From contig PSRF01000101.1 of NCBI GenBank assembly GCA_003175865.1, positions 1 to 17,286 of the forward strand: a DNA stretch of 17,286 nt. The letters run 5' to 3'. The notes under the pieces are model-generated. The model saw only the letters and a program-made list of their open reading frames with translations, searched no databases and was not told where the DNA came from. The stretch comes from Blastocatellia bacterium. Lineage in GTDB: Bacteria; Acidobacteriota; Blastocatellia; Pyrinomonadales; Pyrinomonadaceae. Of the stretch, positions 7,169-15,307 are shown in pieces (the first letter of the stretch is position 1; each line of letters starts with the position of its first letter). A program made the position numbers and the translations under genes.

Positions 7169-7306
7169 TTGTAGGGTCCGTCGGCACTCCGTGGCCGCGC
7201 CCTGTCTTTTCAGAGATTTGGTTGTAATGCAAAGCAATATCGAGTTCTAGTAATTGATGTAGCTGTGATTAGTGAGAAGGTCGGCCACGGAGTGCCGCCC
7301 CTACAA
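7169..7306. repeat. Second dispersed inverted-repeat element after nifS
   Basis: The element starts at the base after the nifS stop codon. Left arm: TTGTAGGG (7169-7176), 5 nt, then a 16-bp block starting CGGCACTCC (7182-7197). Right arm: the exact complements of the 16-bp block (7282-7297) and of TTGTAGGG (7299-7306), separated by one base. The arms are thus 24 bp identical apart from a 4-nt length difference. The spacer is 84 nt and AT-richer. It could fold into a long stem that ends the nifS transcript. It is unrelated in sequence to the 5908-6015 element. Confidence 0.8.
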
Positions 7307-7564
7307 ACAACTCGCTTTTGTGGCCTTGGCTTTGCTGTTAAAATCCTTGCCAGGAGTTTTGAGCCGAGGATTTCCAATAGAGTTCATTCCAAAAATGGTT
7401 CTCAAGCGCGCACGTTCAGTGCCGTCTCGACAATTTGAGCGTTGCGCAAAAATCCTCTGTTATTACGCTGGTTGGTGATTTATGCGCAGTTTGAAGGTAT
7501 TGCCATGCCTGATTTCAATCGAGGGCAAACAAAAATTTCGGAAGGGGTCTAATAACTAAAATCC
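7307..7564. other. Non-coding leader region before korA
   Basis: This is the remainder of the 396-nt gap between nifS and korA. I see no convincing gene: a 68-codon open frame across it begins inside the repeat arm and has no family signal. A candidate sigma70-like promoter is TTGAGC (7435-7440), a 17-nt spacer and TGTTAT (7458-7463), matching four of six bases in each box. GGAAGGGG (about 7540-7547) is purine-rich but 17 nt from the korA ATG. Confidence 0.4.
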
Positions 7565-9427
7565 ATGAGCACTGTTATCGAACCGCCTGTGACAGGTGTT
7601 GAAAAGAACGTCGAAGAAGTTGAGACCGTAACCATTCGTTTCGCTGGTGATTCCGGCGACGGAATGCAGCTGACCGGAACTCAATTCACAAACACGTCTG
7701 CTGTTGTGGGTAACGACATCTCGACGTTGCCAGACTTCCCCGCAGAAATTCGCGCTCCTGCCGGCAGCTTACCGGGTGTTAGCGGATTTCAGTTGAACTT
7801 CTCGAGTCAAGACATCAAGACGCCCGGCGACCAACCAAATGTGCTGGTTGCGATGAATCCCGCCGCGCTCAAAGTTAATCTTCCTGATCTGGAAGAAGGC
7901 GGCACGCTCATCGTCAACACCGACGGCTTCACGCCTGAGAACCTGCGCTACGCGAATTATGCTTCAAACCCGCTCGAAGACAATTCACTCGCGGGCTATC
8001 GCGTCCACAAACTTCCAATTTCCACGCTGAACATGAATGCGTTGAAAGGGAACGTGGAGCTGTCGCGCAAAGAGATCGACCGTTGCAAGAACTTTTTCGC
8101 ACTCGGCGTACTCTACTGGCTGTACGACCGGCCAATGGAGACAACGCTCAACTGGATTCATCACAAGTTCGCGAAGAATCCCGAAATTGGCAAAGCAAAC
8201 GAGATCGCTCTGAAGACTGGTTACAACTTCGCCGACACAACTGAAGTTTTCACTACACACTACACAGTTAAGAAGGCGAAGATTGCTCCAGGCAAGTATC
8301 GAAAACTGACCGGTAACGAAGCGACTGCGATCGGCTTCATTGCTGCTTCGCAACTGTCAGGACGTCCGCTGTTCTATGGTTCGTATCCAATTACTCCTGC
8401 TTCTGACATTCTTCACGAGTTGTCGCGACACAAGAGTTTTGGTGTGAAAACATTTCAGGCCGAGGATGAAATCGCGGCGGTGTGTGCAGCGATCGGTGCG
8501 AGCTTCGCTGGCCAGATTGGCCTGACAGGAACATCTGGACCGGGCGTGGCACTGAAACAGGAAGCAATAGGCCTCGCGGTGATGACTGAATTGCCGCTCG
8601 TTATCGTGAACGTCCAGCGCGGTGGTCCATCAACGGGTCTGCCGACTAAAACTGAACAAGCTGATTTGTTCCAGGCAGTCTGGGGACGAAACGGTGAATG
8701 TCCGGCGATTGTGGTCGCACCATCAACACCCGCCGATTGTTTCCACATGGCCATCGAGGCCGTGCGCCTTGCGTTCAAGTACATGTGTCCAGTGTTTTAT
8801 CTGTCAGATGGTTATCTAGCGAATGGAGCCGAGCCGTGGTCCATTCCAGCGATCGACGATCTGCCAAAGATTGAAGTAAAGTTCGCTACTGATCCTGCGA
8901 CGTTTATGCCCTACGCGCGAGATCCGGAAACACTCGCCAGGCCATACGCATTACCGGGAACGCCAGGACTTGAACATCGCATTGGCGGCATTGAGAAACA
9001 ACATATCACTGGTAACGTCAACTACGATCCGGAAAACCACCATCTGATGGTGAAGCTTCGTCAAGAGAAGATCGATCGCGCGGTGAATGACATTCCGCCG
9101 GTCGAAGTGATGGGTGAAAACTCTGGCAAGGTTCTGGTACTCGGCTGGGGCTCGACTTACGGTTCGATCACTTCCGCAGTTGAAAAGATGCGACGCGAAG
9201 GCAAGAGCGTTTCGTCAGCGCACCTTCGCCATTTGAATCCATTCCCGAAGAACCTTGGTGATGTACTTCGTAGTTTCGAAACCGTCATTGTGCCGGAGAT
9301 GAACCTGGGCCAACTGTGCACAATGATTCGCGCGAAGTACCTGGTGGATGCGGTTCCGTTTTCGAAAGTTAAGGGACGGCCATTCCAGATAAGAGAGATT
9401 GTCAGGAAGGTAGAAGAGTATTTATGA
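7565..9427 (+). CDS. korA: 2-oxoacid:ferredoxin oxidoreductase, fused gamma-alpha subunit
   Basis: Large subunit of a two-subunit 2-oxoglutarate-type ferredoxin oxidoreductase, which oxidatively decarboxylates 2-oxoacids to acyl-CoA with reduced ferredoxin as product. The 620 residues contain a gamma domain (about 22-215) with the opening [13 protein letters not shown]. The alpha domain (about 245-620) carries YPITPAS (274-280), the AEDEIAA segment (299-305), [20 protein letters not shown] and [15 protein letters not shown]. The gamma-alpha fusion with a separate beta subunit is the KorAB layout of aerobic and microaerobic bacteria such as Mycobacterium and Hydrogenobacter. No delta (2x[4Fe-4S]) subunit or ferredoxin gene is adjacent. 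2-Oxoglutarate is the likeliest substrate by family. Branched-chain 2-oxoacids or pyruvate cannot be excluded from sequence alone. Confidence 0.95.
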   Translation: MSTVIEPPVTGVEKNVEEVETVTIRFAGDSGDGMQLTGTQFTNTSAVVGNDISTLPDFPAEIRAPAGSLPGVSGFQLNFSSQDIKTPGDQPNVLVAMNPAALKVNLPDLEEGGTLIVNTDGFTPENLRYANYASNPLEDNSLAGYRVHKLPISTLNMNALKGNVELSRKEIDRCKNFFALGVLYWLYDRPMETTLNWIHHKFAKNPEIGKANEIALKTGYNFADTTEVFTTHYTVKKAKIAPGKYRKLTGNEATAIGFIAASQLSGRPLFYGSYPITPASDILHELSRHKSFGVKTFQAEDEIAAVCAAIGASFAGQIGLTGTSGPGVALKQEAIGLAVMTELPLVIVNVQRGGPSTGLPTKTEQADLFQAVWGRNGECPAIVVAPSTPADCFHMAIEAVRLAFKYMCPVFYLSDGYLANGAEPWSIPAIDDLPKIEVKFATDPATFMPYARDPETLARPYALPGTPGLEHRIGGIEKQHITGNVNYDPENHHLMVKLRQEKIDRAVNDIPPVEVMGENSGKVLVLGWGSTYGSITSAVEKMRREGKSVSSAHLRHLNPFPKNLGDVLRSFETVIVPEMNLGQLCTMIRAKYLVDAVPFSKVKGRPFQIREIVRKVEEYL

Positions 9428-9517
9428 ACTGGGGTCTAGAGGCCGAAGCACCACCTTTTGATCCGTCCGAATGTTACAACAGGCAGTTATCAATAGTAAT
9501 TCAGTTCAGGAGAGAGA

Positions 9518-10642
9518 ATGAGTACACAAAGTAACGGACACGGTAGTAATGGAAACGGAAACAAGCAAATCGTCGAAGCGGTTTCCGCGGATAGTGAAGT
9601 CGGTTCAGCCGTATCGGGACGGGTCGCACCACCTCCCGGTCAACTGAAGAAGGCTGATTTTGTTTCCGATCAGGAAGTGCGTTGGTGCCCTGGATGCGGC
9701 GACTATGCCATTCTCAACAACGTGCAAAAGGTAATGCCAGATCTCGGCATTTCGCGCGAGAAGATGGTGTTTGTTTCCGGCATCGGTTGTTCGTCGCGCT
9801 TTCCGTACTACATGAACACTTACGGATTTCACAGCATTCACGGGCGGGCACCAGCAATTGCCACAGGCATCAAGTGCGCGAATCCTGAACTGAGTGTCTG
9901 GGTAATTACAGGCGACGGCGACGCTTTGTCGATTGGCGGTAATCACTTTATTCACGCGATCCGCCGCAACCTCGATCTGAACTACATTCTTTTCAACAAC
10001 CGTATTTACGGTCTGACGAAGGGACAGTACAGCCCAACGTCTGAATTTGGTAAGAAAACGAAGTCGACACCGGCTGGAACAATCGATTATCCCGTCAATC
10101 CACTATCGCTGGCGATAGCGAGTGAATCGACGTTCGTTGCTCGTTCGATTGACATTGATGTCAAGCACCTTGGGCAAATGGTCGAAGCGGCAGCGAAGCA
10201 CAAGGGTATTTCGTTTATCGAGGTCTATCAGAACTGCAACATTTTCAACGATGGCGCGTTTGATTCATTCGCCGAGCGAACAGTTAGACCAGATAGAGTG
10301 CTGTATCTCGAACACGGCAAGCCGATGGTGTTTGGCAAGAATCGCGATAAGGGTATTCGAATGAATGGTGCCCTACCCGAGATCGTGACGATCGGCGAGA
10401 ATGGAATCACGGAGAATGATCTCCTGGTCCACGACATCTATCTGAAGGATCCTTCCGTGGCATTTATGTTGGCACGAATGGAACAGCCTGAGTTTCCGCA
10501 GCCGGTTGGTATCTTTCGAGCGGTCGAACGGCCGACTTATGAGGAGATGATGGAAGATCAGATTGAAGCCGCGATTGCGAAGTCCGGCCCGGGTAGTCTC
10601 GAACGACTGATCAATGCTGGAGAGACCTGGGTAGTGGAGTAA
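9518..10642 (+). CDS. korB: 2-oxoacid:ferredoxin oxidoreductase, beta (TPP/[4Fe-4S]) subunit
   Basis: Catalytic partner of KorA that binds thiamine diphosphate and one [4Fe-4S] cluster. The cluster cysteines are visible: C57-P-G-C60, C91 in GIGCSSR, and C240 in YQNCNIF. The TPP/Mg site is GDGDALSIGGNH (132-143), followed by NNRIYGLTKGQYSPTS. The HGRAPAIATGIK segment (108-119) is typical of the family. Length is 374 residues, because the first ~45 residues are an extra low-complexity segment rich in Ser, Gly and Asn before the conserved ADFVSDQEVRWCPGC. The start is nonetheless supported by AGGAG placed 5 nt before the ATG. The gap to korA is 90 nt. A strong intrinsic terminator follows, so korA-korB is a two-gene unit. 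Confidence 0.96.
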   Translation: MSTQSNGHGSNGNGNKQIVEAVSADSEVGSAVSGRVAPPPGQLKKADFVSDQEVRWCPGCGDYAILNNVQKVMPDLGISREKMVFVSGIGCSSRFPYYMNTYGFHSIHGRAPAIATGIKCANPELSVWVITGDGDALSIGGNHFIHAIRRNLDLNYILFNNRIYGLTKGQYSPTSEFGKKTKSTPAGTIDYPVNPLSLAIASESTFVARSIDIDVKHLGQMVEAAAKHKGISFIEVYQNCNIFNDGAFDSFAERTVRPDRVLYLEHGKPMVFGKNRDKGIRMNGALPEIVTIGENGITENDLLVHDIYLKDPSVAFMLARMEQPEFPQPVGIFRAVERPTYEEMMEDQIEAAIAKSGPGSLERLINAGETWVVE

Positions 10643-10671
10643 TTGGCCGATTGCCAATTTAAGTTTCGACG

Positions 10672-10701
10672 AGGGCGCGAATTCCGCGCCCTTTTTATTT
10701 T
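10672..10701 (+). terminator. Rho-independent terminator of korAB
   Basis: AGGGCGCG (10672-10679) and CGCGCCCT (10685-10692) form a perfect 8-bp GC-rich stem with a 5-nt loop. TTTTATTTT follows directly. It lies 30 nt after the korB stop. A second palindrome (AATTGGC at 10641-10647 with GCCAATT at 10653-10659) overlaps the stop codon. Confidence 0.93.
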
Positions 10702-10753
10702 GCGCCGGTTTTCTGGGTTAGATAGCCGCTATTTGAGAAGTTCTTACTGTTAA

Positions 10754-10768
10754 AACCTTCACAAGGTT
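10754..10768. promoter_or_regulatory. Short dyad upstream of the beta-lactamase-family gene
   Basis: AACCTT (10754-10759), a 3-nt centre and AAGGTT (10763-10768) form a perfect inverted repeat, 69 nt before the ATG at 10837. It could be an operator or a leader hairpin. No consensus promoter was convincing nearby, and I recognise no specific regulator. Confidence 0.25.
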
Positions 10769-10836
10769 ATCTTCGTATTACCTCGCAATTGATCACTAAT
10801 TACGCCTGGATTTTGCTTATTTCACCGGAGAAGCAT

Positions 10837-13299
10837 ATGAACACCTCAAAGTACTTTCGTCTATTCGTCACGGTCGCGCTGTCCCTCGTCCTGTTAATCG
10901 CTCCACTGGCTCCACACACAGCTGTTGCTCAGCAAGCCGCGTCGGCGAAAGCCACTGCAACAACGCAAGACTACACAGCTCAACTTGCAGCCATTGAAAA
11001 AGCAATTGAAGACAAACGAAAAGAGCTTGGAATTCCGGGCCTATCGCTCGTAATCGTTAAAGACGACAAGGTGATTTACATGAAAGGCCTGGGGTTTAAG
11101 GATTTCGAGCACAAAGTTCCAGTAACGGCGAACACCTTATTCGCGATCGGTTCAGCCTCAAAAGCATTTACCGCAATGACCGCGATGATGACGGTGGACC
11201 AGGGGCGACTTTCACTGGAGGATTCTCCAAAGAAGTATCTTCCCTACTTCACACTTCGCGACGCGGACGCAGCAGCGAAAATCACGGTTCGCGATCTTCT
11301 CTCCCACCGTTCTGGACTAAATCGAACCGACCTCGCGATGGTGACCAACAAGCTGAATCGCGAGGAATTGATCAAAGTTGCCGGAATGGCAAAACCAACG
11401 GCAAAGCTTGGCGAGAAGTTCCAATATCAGAACATCATGTATGCGGCTGCCGGCGAAATTGTCGCTACTATTCAACACTCCACGTGGGACAAGGTGATTG
11501 CCTCAATGCTATTCAGGCCGCTTGGGATGAAGTCCAGCGACACAACTGCAGCCGATATGCAGAAGGCTCCTGATTTTTCTTTCGGCTACACCTACAACTC
11601 AACGACGAAAGAAACACGACGGCTACCGCAAAGAGAAATCCAGCCTGCAGCTCCCGCCGGAGCCATCAACTCGAACGCAAAGGACATGGCCCAATGGCTT
11701 CGATTCCTGCTTGGTGAAGGCGTAATCGACGGGAAGCGACTTGTTTCTGAGAAGAGCTTTAACGAGACGATAACGAAACAAATCAACATCGCAGGATCAA
11801 TCGACTATGGTCTCGGCTGGTTTCTGCGCCAGTGGAATGGACATAAAGTTGTCGAGCACGGTGGCAACATTGACGGGTTCAACTCACAGGTAGCTTTCAT
11901 GCCCGATCAGAAATTGGGTTTCGTTTTGCTGACTAACGTTACTGCGTCTCCCCTCGGCTCAGTCGCAATGGACACTGTTTGGAAGAACATAGTCGGCGCA
12001 CCCGCGAGTGACCAGACCGCCAGTGGCCCAGCTGCTGATCCAAAACAGGAAATTGGTAAGTACCTGCTTACATCAGCCGGCGTCACGTTTGATGTCTCCA
12101 TGAAAGAGAACAAACTCACACTTAGCGTTCCTGGTCAACCAGCATATCCACTCGAGAATCTCGGTGGCCGTCGTTACAAACTAGCTGACCCAGCGCCTGC
12201 TGGTTTCTTTGCTACGTTCCGGCCTGCAAAGGACAAACCATCAGACACCGAACTGTACCTTGAACAGCCTCAAGGCAATATTCTGCTCAAGAAGGTCATG
12301 GAGTCCGGTGATTCTTCGATTGGTGCTAACGCCGCAGCGGCGTCAGGACCACTCGCTGATCTCATAGGGTCTTATGAAGCAGAGAGTTCCAAAGCGGTTA
12401 TAGAGATCGCAATGAGAGACGGCCAGGCTGCTCTTGTGATCGCCGGCCAACCGCCATACCCGCTGATGGAAAAAGAGAAGAACAAGTTTCGCAGTCCAAA
12501 CTTACCTGACGCATATTGGGTGGAAGCCAATCGCGATGAATCAGGGAAAGTCACGGGTATTGTTATTAACCAACCTGAGGGTCGATTTTCCTTTCGAAGA
12601 GTGACGACCTCCGCGAACTTGATCAGCACTGACGAACTATTGACGAAAATGATCGCGGCATATGGCGGTGAGGAGAATCTTAGAAAGCACAAATCATCAG
12701 TAACTACCATCGAAGTCGATTTTGAGAATCAAGGAGTCCAGGCCCATGGCGTTGTGAGTGCTCGCGCGCCCAACCTGTCAGGAAGTAGCTTGACGTTGAC
12801 GGCGTTGAATAAACCGATCGGAACAATCGTGTCCTATTTCAACGGTAGTGGGGGCGGCGAATCGATGAGTTTTGCGCCGGAAGAAACCTTTACAGGGAAG
12901 CGGCTCGAGGACATTAAGAGGAACGCGGACTTTTACGACGTTCTCAACTGGAAGCAGAACTACAGTTCGATCATAGTAAAACGTGGGTCGAAAGTTGGTG
13001 ACGAAGATGTCTATGTCGTCGAGCGAAAAAGTGAAAAAGGAACCCCTATTACCGACTACGTGTCGACAAAGACTTTTCTTGTAGTGAAACGTGACACCGT
13101 GGTTTCGAGCGACACGTCAGGCGTTGAGTTACCACGTAGTGAAAAGTTTAGCGACTATCGTTCGGTTGATGGGGTAATGATCGCGTTCAAGTCTGTCTCA
13201 AACGACATCGCCAACGGCGATATCGTGACGCTTGTTAAAGACGTAAAGTTTGACGTCGATATCCCAGACAGCGTGTTTGTAAAGCCGGCGCAAAAGTAA
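10837..13299 (+). CDS. Secreted serine beta-lactamase-family protein with tandem C-terminal modules and a LolA-like domain
   Basis: An exported 820-residue serine hydrolase of the class C beta-lactamase/penicillin-binding/esterase family. The signal peptide runs to about AVA|QQ (residue 31/32). The catalytic domain (about 46-390) shows S106-A-S-K109 (nucleophile and lysine), Y197-Q-N199 and H341-G-G343 in place of K-T-G. This pattern is common in peptidases and esterases of this fold, so true beta-lactam hydrolysis is uncertain. Two tandem DUF3471-like modules follow (about 402-488 and 504-589). They share GQPxYPL at 433-439 and 537-543. The last domain (about 596-820) starts with LLTKMIAAYGGEENL and contains EKFSDYRSVDGVMIAFK; it looks like an outer-membrane lipoprotein-sorting (LolA/LolB-like) fold. 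The ATG at 10837 is chosen over an upstream in-frame TTG (10789) because it begins the signal peptide and has GGAG 6 nt before it. Confidence 0.9.
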   Translation: MNTSKYFRLFVTVALSLVLLIAPLAPHTAVAQQAASAKATATTQDYTAQLAAIEKAIEDKRKELGIPGLSLVIVKDDKVIYMKGLGFKDFEHKVPVTANTLFAIGSASKAFTAMTAMMTVDQGRLSLEDSPKKYLPYFTLRDADAAAKITVRDLLSHRSGLNRTDLAMVTNKLNREELIKVAGMAKPTAKLGEKFQYQNIMYAAAGEIVATIQHSTWDKVIASMLFRPLGMKSSDTTAADMQKAPDFSFGYTYNSTTKETRRLPQREIQPAAPAGAINSNAKDMAQWLRFLLGEGVIDGKRLVSEKSFNETITKQINIAGSIDYGLGWFLRQWNGHKVVEHGGNIDGFNSQVAFMPDQKLGFVLLTNVTASPLGSVAMDTVWKNIVGAPASDQTASGPAADPKQEIGKYLLTSAGVTFDVSMKENKLTLSVPGQPAYPLENLGGRRYKLADPAPAGFFATFRPAKDKPSDTELYLEQPQGNILLKKVMESGDSSIGANAAAASGPLADLIGSYEAESSKAVIEIAMRDGQAALVIAGQPPYPLMEKEKNKFRSPNLPDAYWVEANRDESGKVTGIVINQPEGRFSFRRVTTSANLISTDELLTKMIAAYGGEENLRKHKSSVTTIEVDFENQGVQAHGVVSARAPNLSGSSLTLTALNKPIGTIVSYFNGSGGGESMSFAPEETFTGKRLEDIKRNADFYDVLNWKQNYSSIIVKRGSKVGDEDVYVVERKSEKGTPITDYVSTKTFLVVKRDTVVSSDTSGVELPRSEKFSDYRSVDGVMIAFKSVSNDIANGDIVTLVKDVKFDVDIPDSVFVKPAQK

Positions 13300-13334
13300 A
13301 GCGTGCGCTTTAGTAGTGTCTCGGTGTAAACAAA

Positions 13335-13445
13335 TCAAGCTCTTCCGTCGAACCGCGTACATCTCGTACGCCGAGCAGGGACGCCTCCAAGGTGCGATTT
13401 GCGAAAAAGCACACGAGACGTACGCGGTCCGACAGAAGAGCTTGA
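13335..13445. repeat. Third dispersed inverted-repeat element, 33-bp arms
   Basis: Left arm 13335-13367 and right arm 13413-13445 are reverse complements over 33 bp with three mismatches, separated by a 45-nt spacer. The left side also contains GCGTAC (13355-13360) and GTACGC (13366-13371) as an internal hairpin, again a REP-like design. It lies between the convergent beta-lactamase-family gene and the small basic-protein gene. It may serve as a two-way transcription stop. Its sequence differs from the other two elements. Confidence 0.82.
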
Positions 13446-13472
13446 ATGATGGATTCCCAGATCCACTAAACG

Positions 13473-13769
13473 TCACCGATCACGTCGGTTCTTGGCCAGT
13501 CGCTTCTTAAAAACTTTTTCACCGCCCGCATTCGTTTTCGCCTTCACATTCATAGCAGGAATCGATGGTGAATTTGTACTGGGTTTGGTGGCATCACCAC
13601 CAATGTGCTGCTCCGACGCGTCTGCAAACATCTTGTTGGCTTCTTTGCGTCGACCACGTAGTGCCGGTGTTTCTGCCATCGACTCTCGACTGTGGTCTTG
13701 ATGCCCTTTAAATCCTGTCTGCTGTCCTCGCGGTTTGGATGGAATGCCCAATTTATGTTGGTCTTTCAT
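13473..13769 (-). CDS. Small, very basic hydrophilic protein of unknown function
   Basis: A 98-residue protein that I do not recognise. It starts MKDQHKLGIPSKPRGQQTG, contains ALRGRRKEANKMF, has a proline/serine/threonine-rich middle (KPSTNSPSIPA), and ends in a Lys/Arg-rich tail (FKKRLAKNRRDR). There is no hydrophobic segment, no cysteine and little predicted order. The best evidence that it is real is the start: a full GGAGGTGA Shine-Dalgarno (minus strand, 13777-13784) sits 7 nt before the ATG, and the gene begins 26 nt after the stop of the antiporter on the same strand. It is therefore probably a co-transcribed second gene. A longer start 10 codons upstream lies before the Shine-Dalgarno and is less likely. 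DNA/RNA binding or a stress role is possible from charge alone, but this is speculation. Confidence 0.6.
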   Translation of the reverse strand: MKDQHKLGIPSKPRGQQTGFKGHQDHSRESMAETPALRGRRKEANKMFADASEQHIGGDATKPSTNSPSIPAMNVKAKTNAGGEKVFKKRLAKNRRDR

Positions 13770-13795
13770 TCGTACCTCACCTCCTCTGCTCGCCC

Positions 13796-15148
13796 TCACG
13801 ACTTACTCGCTTCCTTCACCGATCTAGGTCTTCCCAATGCCCACTTCAAAGCAATCGGTGTGACCAATGTTGTAATGATAACCATGATTACTATTGCACC
13901 AAACGTTGTGGGATTAACCACAGCCTCAACAGTTCCGGCTGTTGTCGGCAACATTAGCGTTGCACCAATTCCTGCAAAGATTAGGCCAACTTCACCTCGT
14001 GGAATCATTCCCAATCCAATCACAACACGATTGATTCCTTTTTCAACAACACCTAGTGAACAGACCTGTTTTCCAAGAATCGCGCCCACTGTCAACACAG
14101 TCGCCAAGCCAAGCAGTTCCTTCTGACCAAACAAACTCAAGTCGACTTTCAATCCCATCAACACAAAAAAGATCGGTACCAGTACAGTGCTGACTGGTTG
14201 TAGCAGATCGTTTAAATCTCTATTCGCTTGTTGTCCTCTTGGTTTGTAGTGAACTTCATCAAGGATCAAACCGGCTGCAAACGCTCCGACAATCGCTGCC
14301 AGCCCAACCTTAACAGCCGCCCAAGAAAGCAATAGACAAAAGGAGACTGCGAGAGTCAGCAGGACACCACGTGTCTCCAGCCGACCTGCGCCTCGCAGAA
14401 TGTGTGGCACGACCAAGTGTCCAATCACCATCGCTACCACCAGGAATGCAACGGCTTTGATGGCGATGATTATGATGTCAAACATCGACAATACATCCCC
14501 GGAGGTCGCAGCACGGATCGCTCCGGAAACGACAGCCAAAATCAAAAGTCCGAAGACATCGTCGATCACTGCAGCACCCAGGATGATTCTTGCTTCGCGG
14601 GTGTTGAGTTTGCCGAGATCCTTGAAAACGCGGGCAGTAATGCCAACGCTTGTTGCACACAAGGTCGCGCCGATGAAGATGTGCGCAAGCATTGCCTCTT
14701 GCGGTAGCAAATATGCTGAAACTCCCCAGCCAATAAAAAATGGAGCGACTATTCCCAACGTCGCCACTAGGAGTGAAGACCAACCCACTTCCATCATTTC
14801 TCTCAAATCGGACTCCAGTCCGACCTCGAAGAGGAGGATGATCACACCAATTTCCGCGAGGGCTGCGATGGTCGGCTCTGTCTTTAGCGGCTCAGCGCCG
14901 TGGAAGTTAAAAAGAACCAAATTGCCTAAAATGATTCCTGCAACTAATTCACCAAGGACCGAAGGCTGTTTGAAGCGTTCGAAAATCTCCCCTCCCAGCT
15001 TTCCCGCCACAAGCATCACGGCAACTCCGACGAGAACCATCGGATTCAAGGTGATTCCGTCGTCGTGGCCGCTAGCCAGAGCATGCGCGAAGGGGTAGAC
15101 GAGGCAGACTGTAAGAACAGCGGCAAAGAGGTGAAGTCGTGGTTTCAT
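13796..15148 (-). CDS. Cation:proton antiporter (CPA2 family, Na+/H+ or K+/H+)
   Basis: A 450-residue inner-membrane antiporter with about 12-13 hydrophobic helices. It shows the CPA2 pattern: QPSVLGELVAGIILG (61-75), an LLFEVGLESDL segment (105-115), the ion-binding double aspartate Asp196-Asp197 in AAVIDDVFGLLIL, LGKLNTREARIILG before it, FFVLMGLKVDL, and IPRGEVGLIFAG in the late core. The DD pair is typical of electrogenic NapA/NhaA-type exchange, but the exact ion cannot be told from sequence. A signal-like N-terminal segment (to about residue 25, ALASGHDD) precedes the first core helix. There is no C-terminal RCK/TrkA-N domain, unlike KefB/KefC. No clear Shine-Dalgarno precedes the ATG. 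It is divergent from the metallophosphoesterase gene and is followed by the small basic-protein gene. Confidence 0.93.
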   Translation of the reverse strand: MKPRLHLFAAVLTVCLVYPFAHALASGHDDGITLNPMVLVGVAVMLVAGKLGGEIFERFKQPSVLGELVAGIILGNLVLFNFHGAEPLKTEPTIAALAEIGVIILLFEVGLESDLREMMEVGWSSLLVATLGIVAPFFIGWGVSAYLLPQEAMLAHIFIGATLCATSVGITARVFKDLGKLNTREARIILGAAVIDDVFGLLILAVVSGAIRAATSGDVLSMFDIIIIAIKAVAFLVVAMVIGHLVVPHILRGAGRLETRGVLLTLAVSFCLLLSWAAVKVGLAAIVGAFAAGLILDEVHYKPRGQQANRDLNDLLQPVSTVLVPIFFVLMGLKVDLSLFGQKELLGLATVLTVGAILGKQVCSLGVVEKGINRVVIGLGMIPRGEVGLIFAGIGATLMLPTTAGTVEAVVNPTTFGAIVIMVIITTLVTPIALKWALGRPRSVKEASKS

Positions 15149-15218
15149 GTAGGTTTGGTTGCGATTATGGCATATTCACATCGCCGGGACGGTTGTTGCT
15201 TGTTTTTCCATTGCAGAG

Positions 15219-15247
15219 TTGATTACCAAAGGGCAGGTAACTATAAT
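15219..15247 (+). promoter_or_regulatory. Sigma70-type promoter for the metallophosphoesterase gene
   Basis: TTGATT (15219-15224) and a perfect TATAAT (15242-15247) are separated by exactly 17 nt. Transcription should start near 15254, about 54 nt before the ATG at 15308. The region is the divergent gap to the antiporter gene. Confidence 0.7.
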
Positions 15248-15307
15248 GCGCCCCACTTTACTGCGTTGACCCGGCAGGCAGCGCGCAAAAACTTAAAAAG
15301 CTAAATA

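Noticed and set aside
7318..7344. Possible promoter TTGTGG/TAAAAT upstream of korA
   Set aside because: The spacing is only 15 nt and the -35 box is poor; TTGAGC/TGTTAT at 7435-7463 is somewhat better.
7272..7478. A 68-codon plus-strand open frame between nifS and korA
   Set aside because: It begins inside the right arm of an inverted repeat, has no ribosome site and no recognisable protein features.
10789..10836. TTG start for the beta-lactamase-family protein at 10789
   Set aside because: The ATG at 10837 has GGAG upstream and begins a standard signal peptide. The longer form would bury it behind 16 residues.
13335..13445. The idea that the repeat is part of a CRISPR array or an integration site
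   Set aside because: There is only one pair of inverted arms, no direct repeats with spacers, no cas genes, no integrase and no tRNA nearby.
14400..15098. A 232-codon open frame on the plus strand opposite the antiporter
   Set aside because: It is threonine/proline/isoleucine-rich, as expected from antisense reading of a membrane protein gene. The minus-strand protein has all family motifs.
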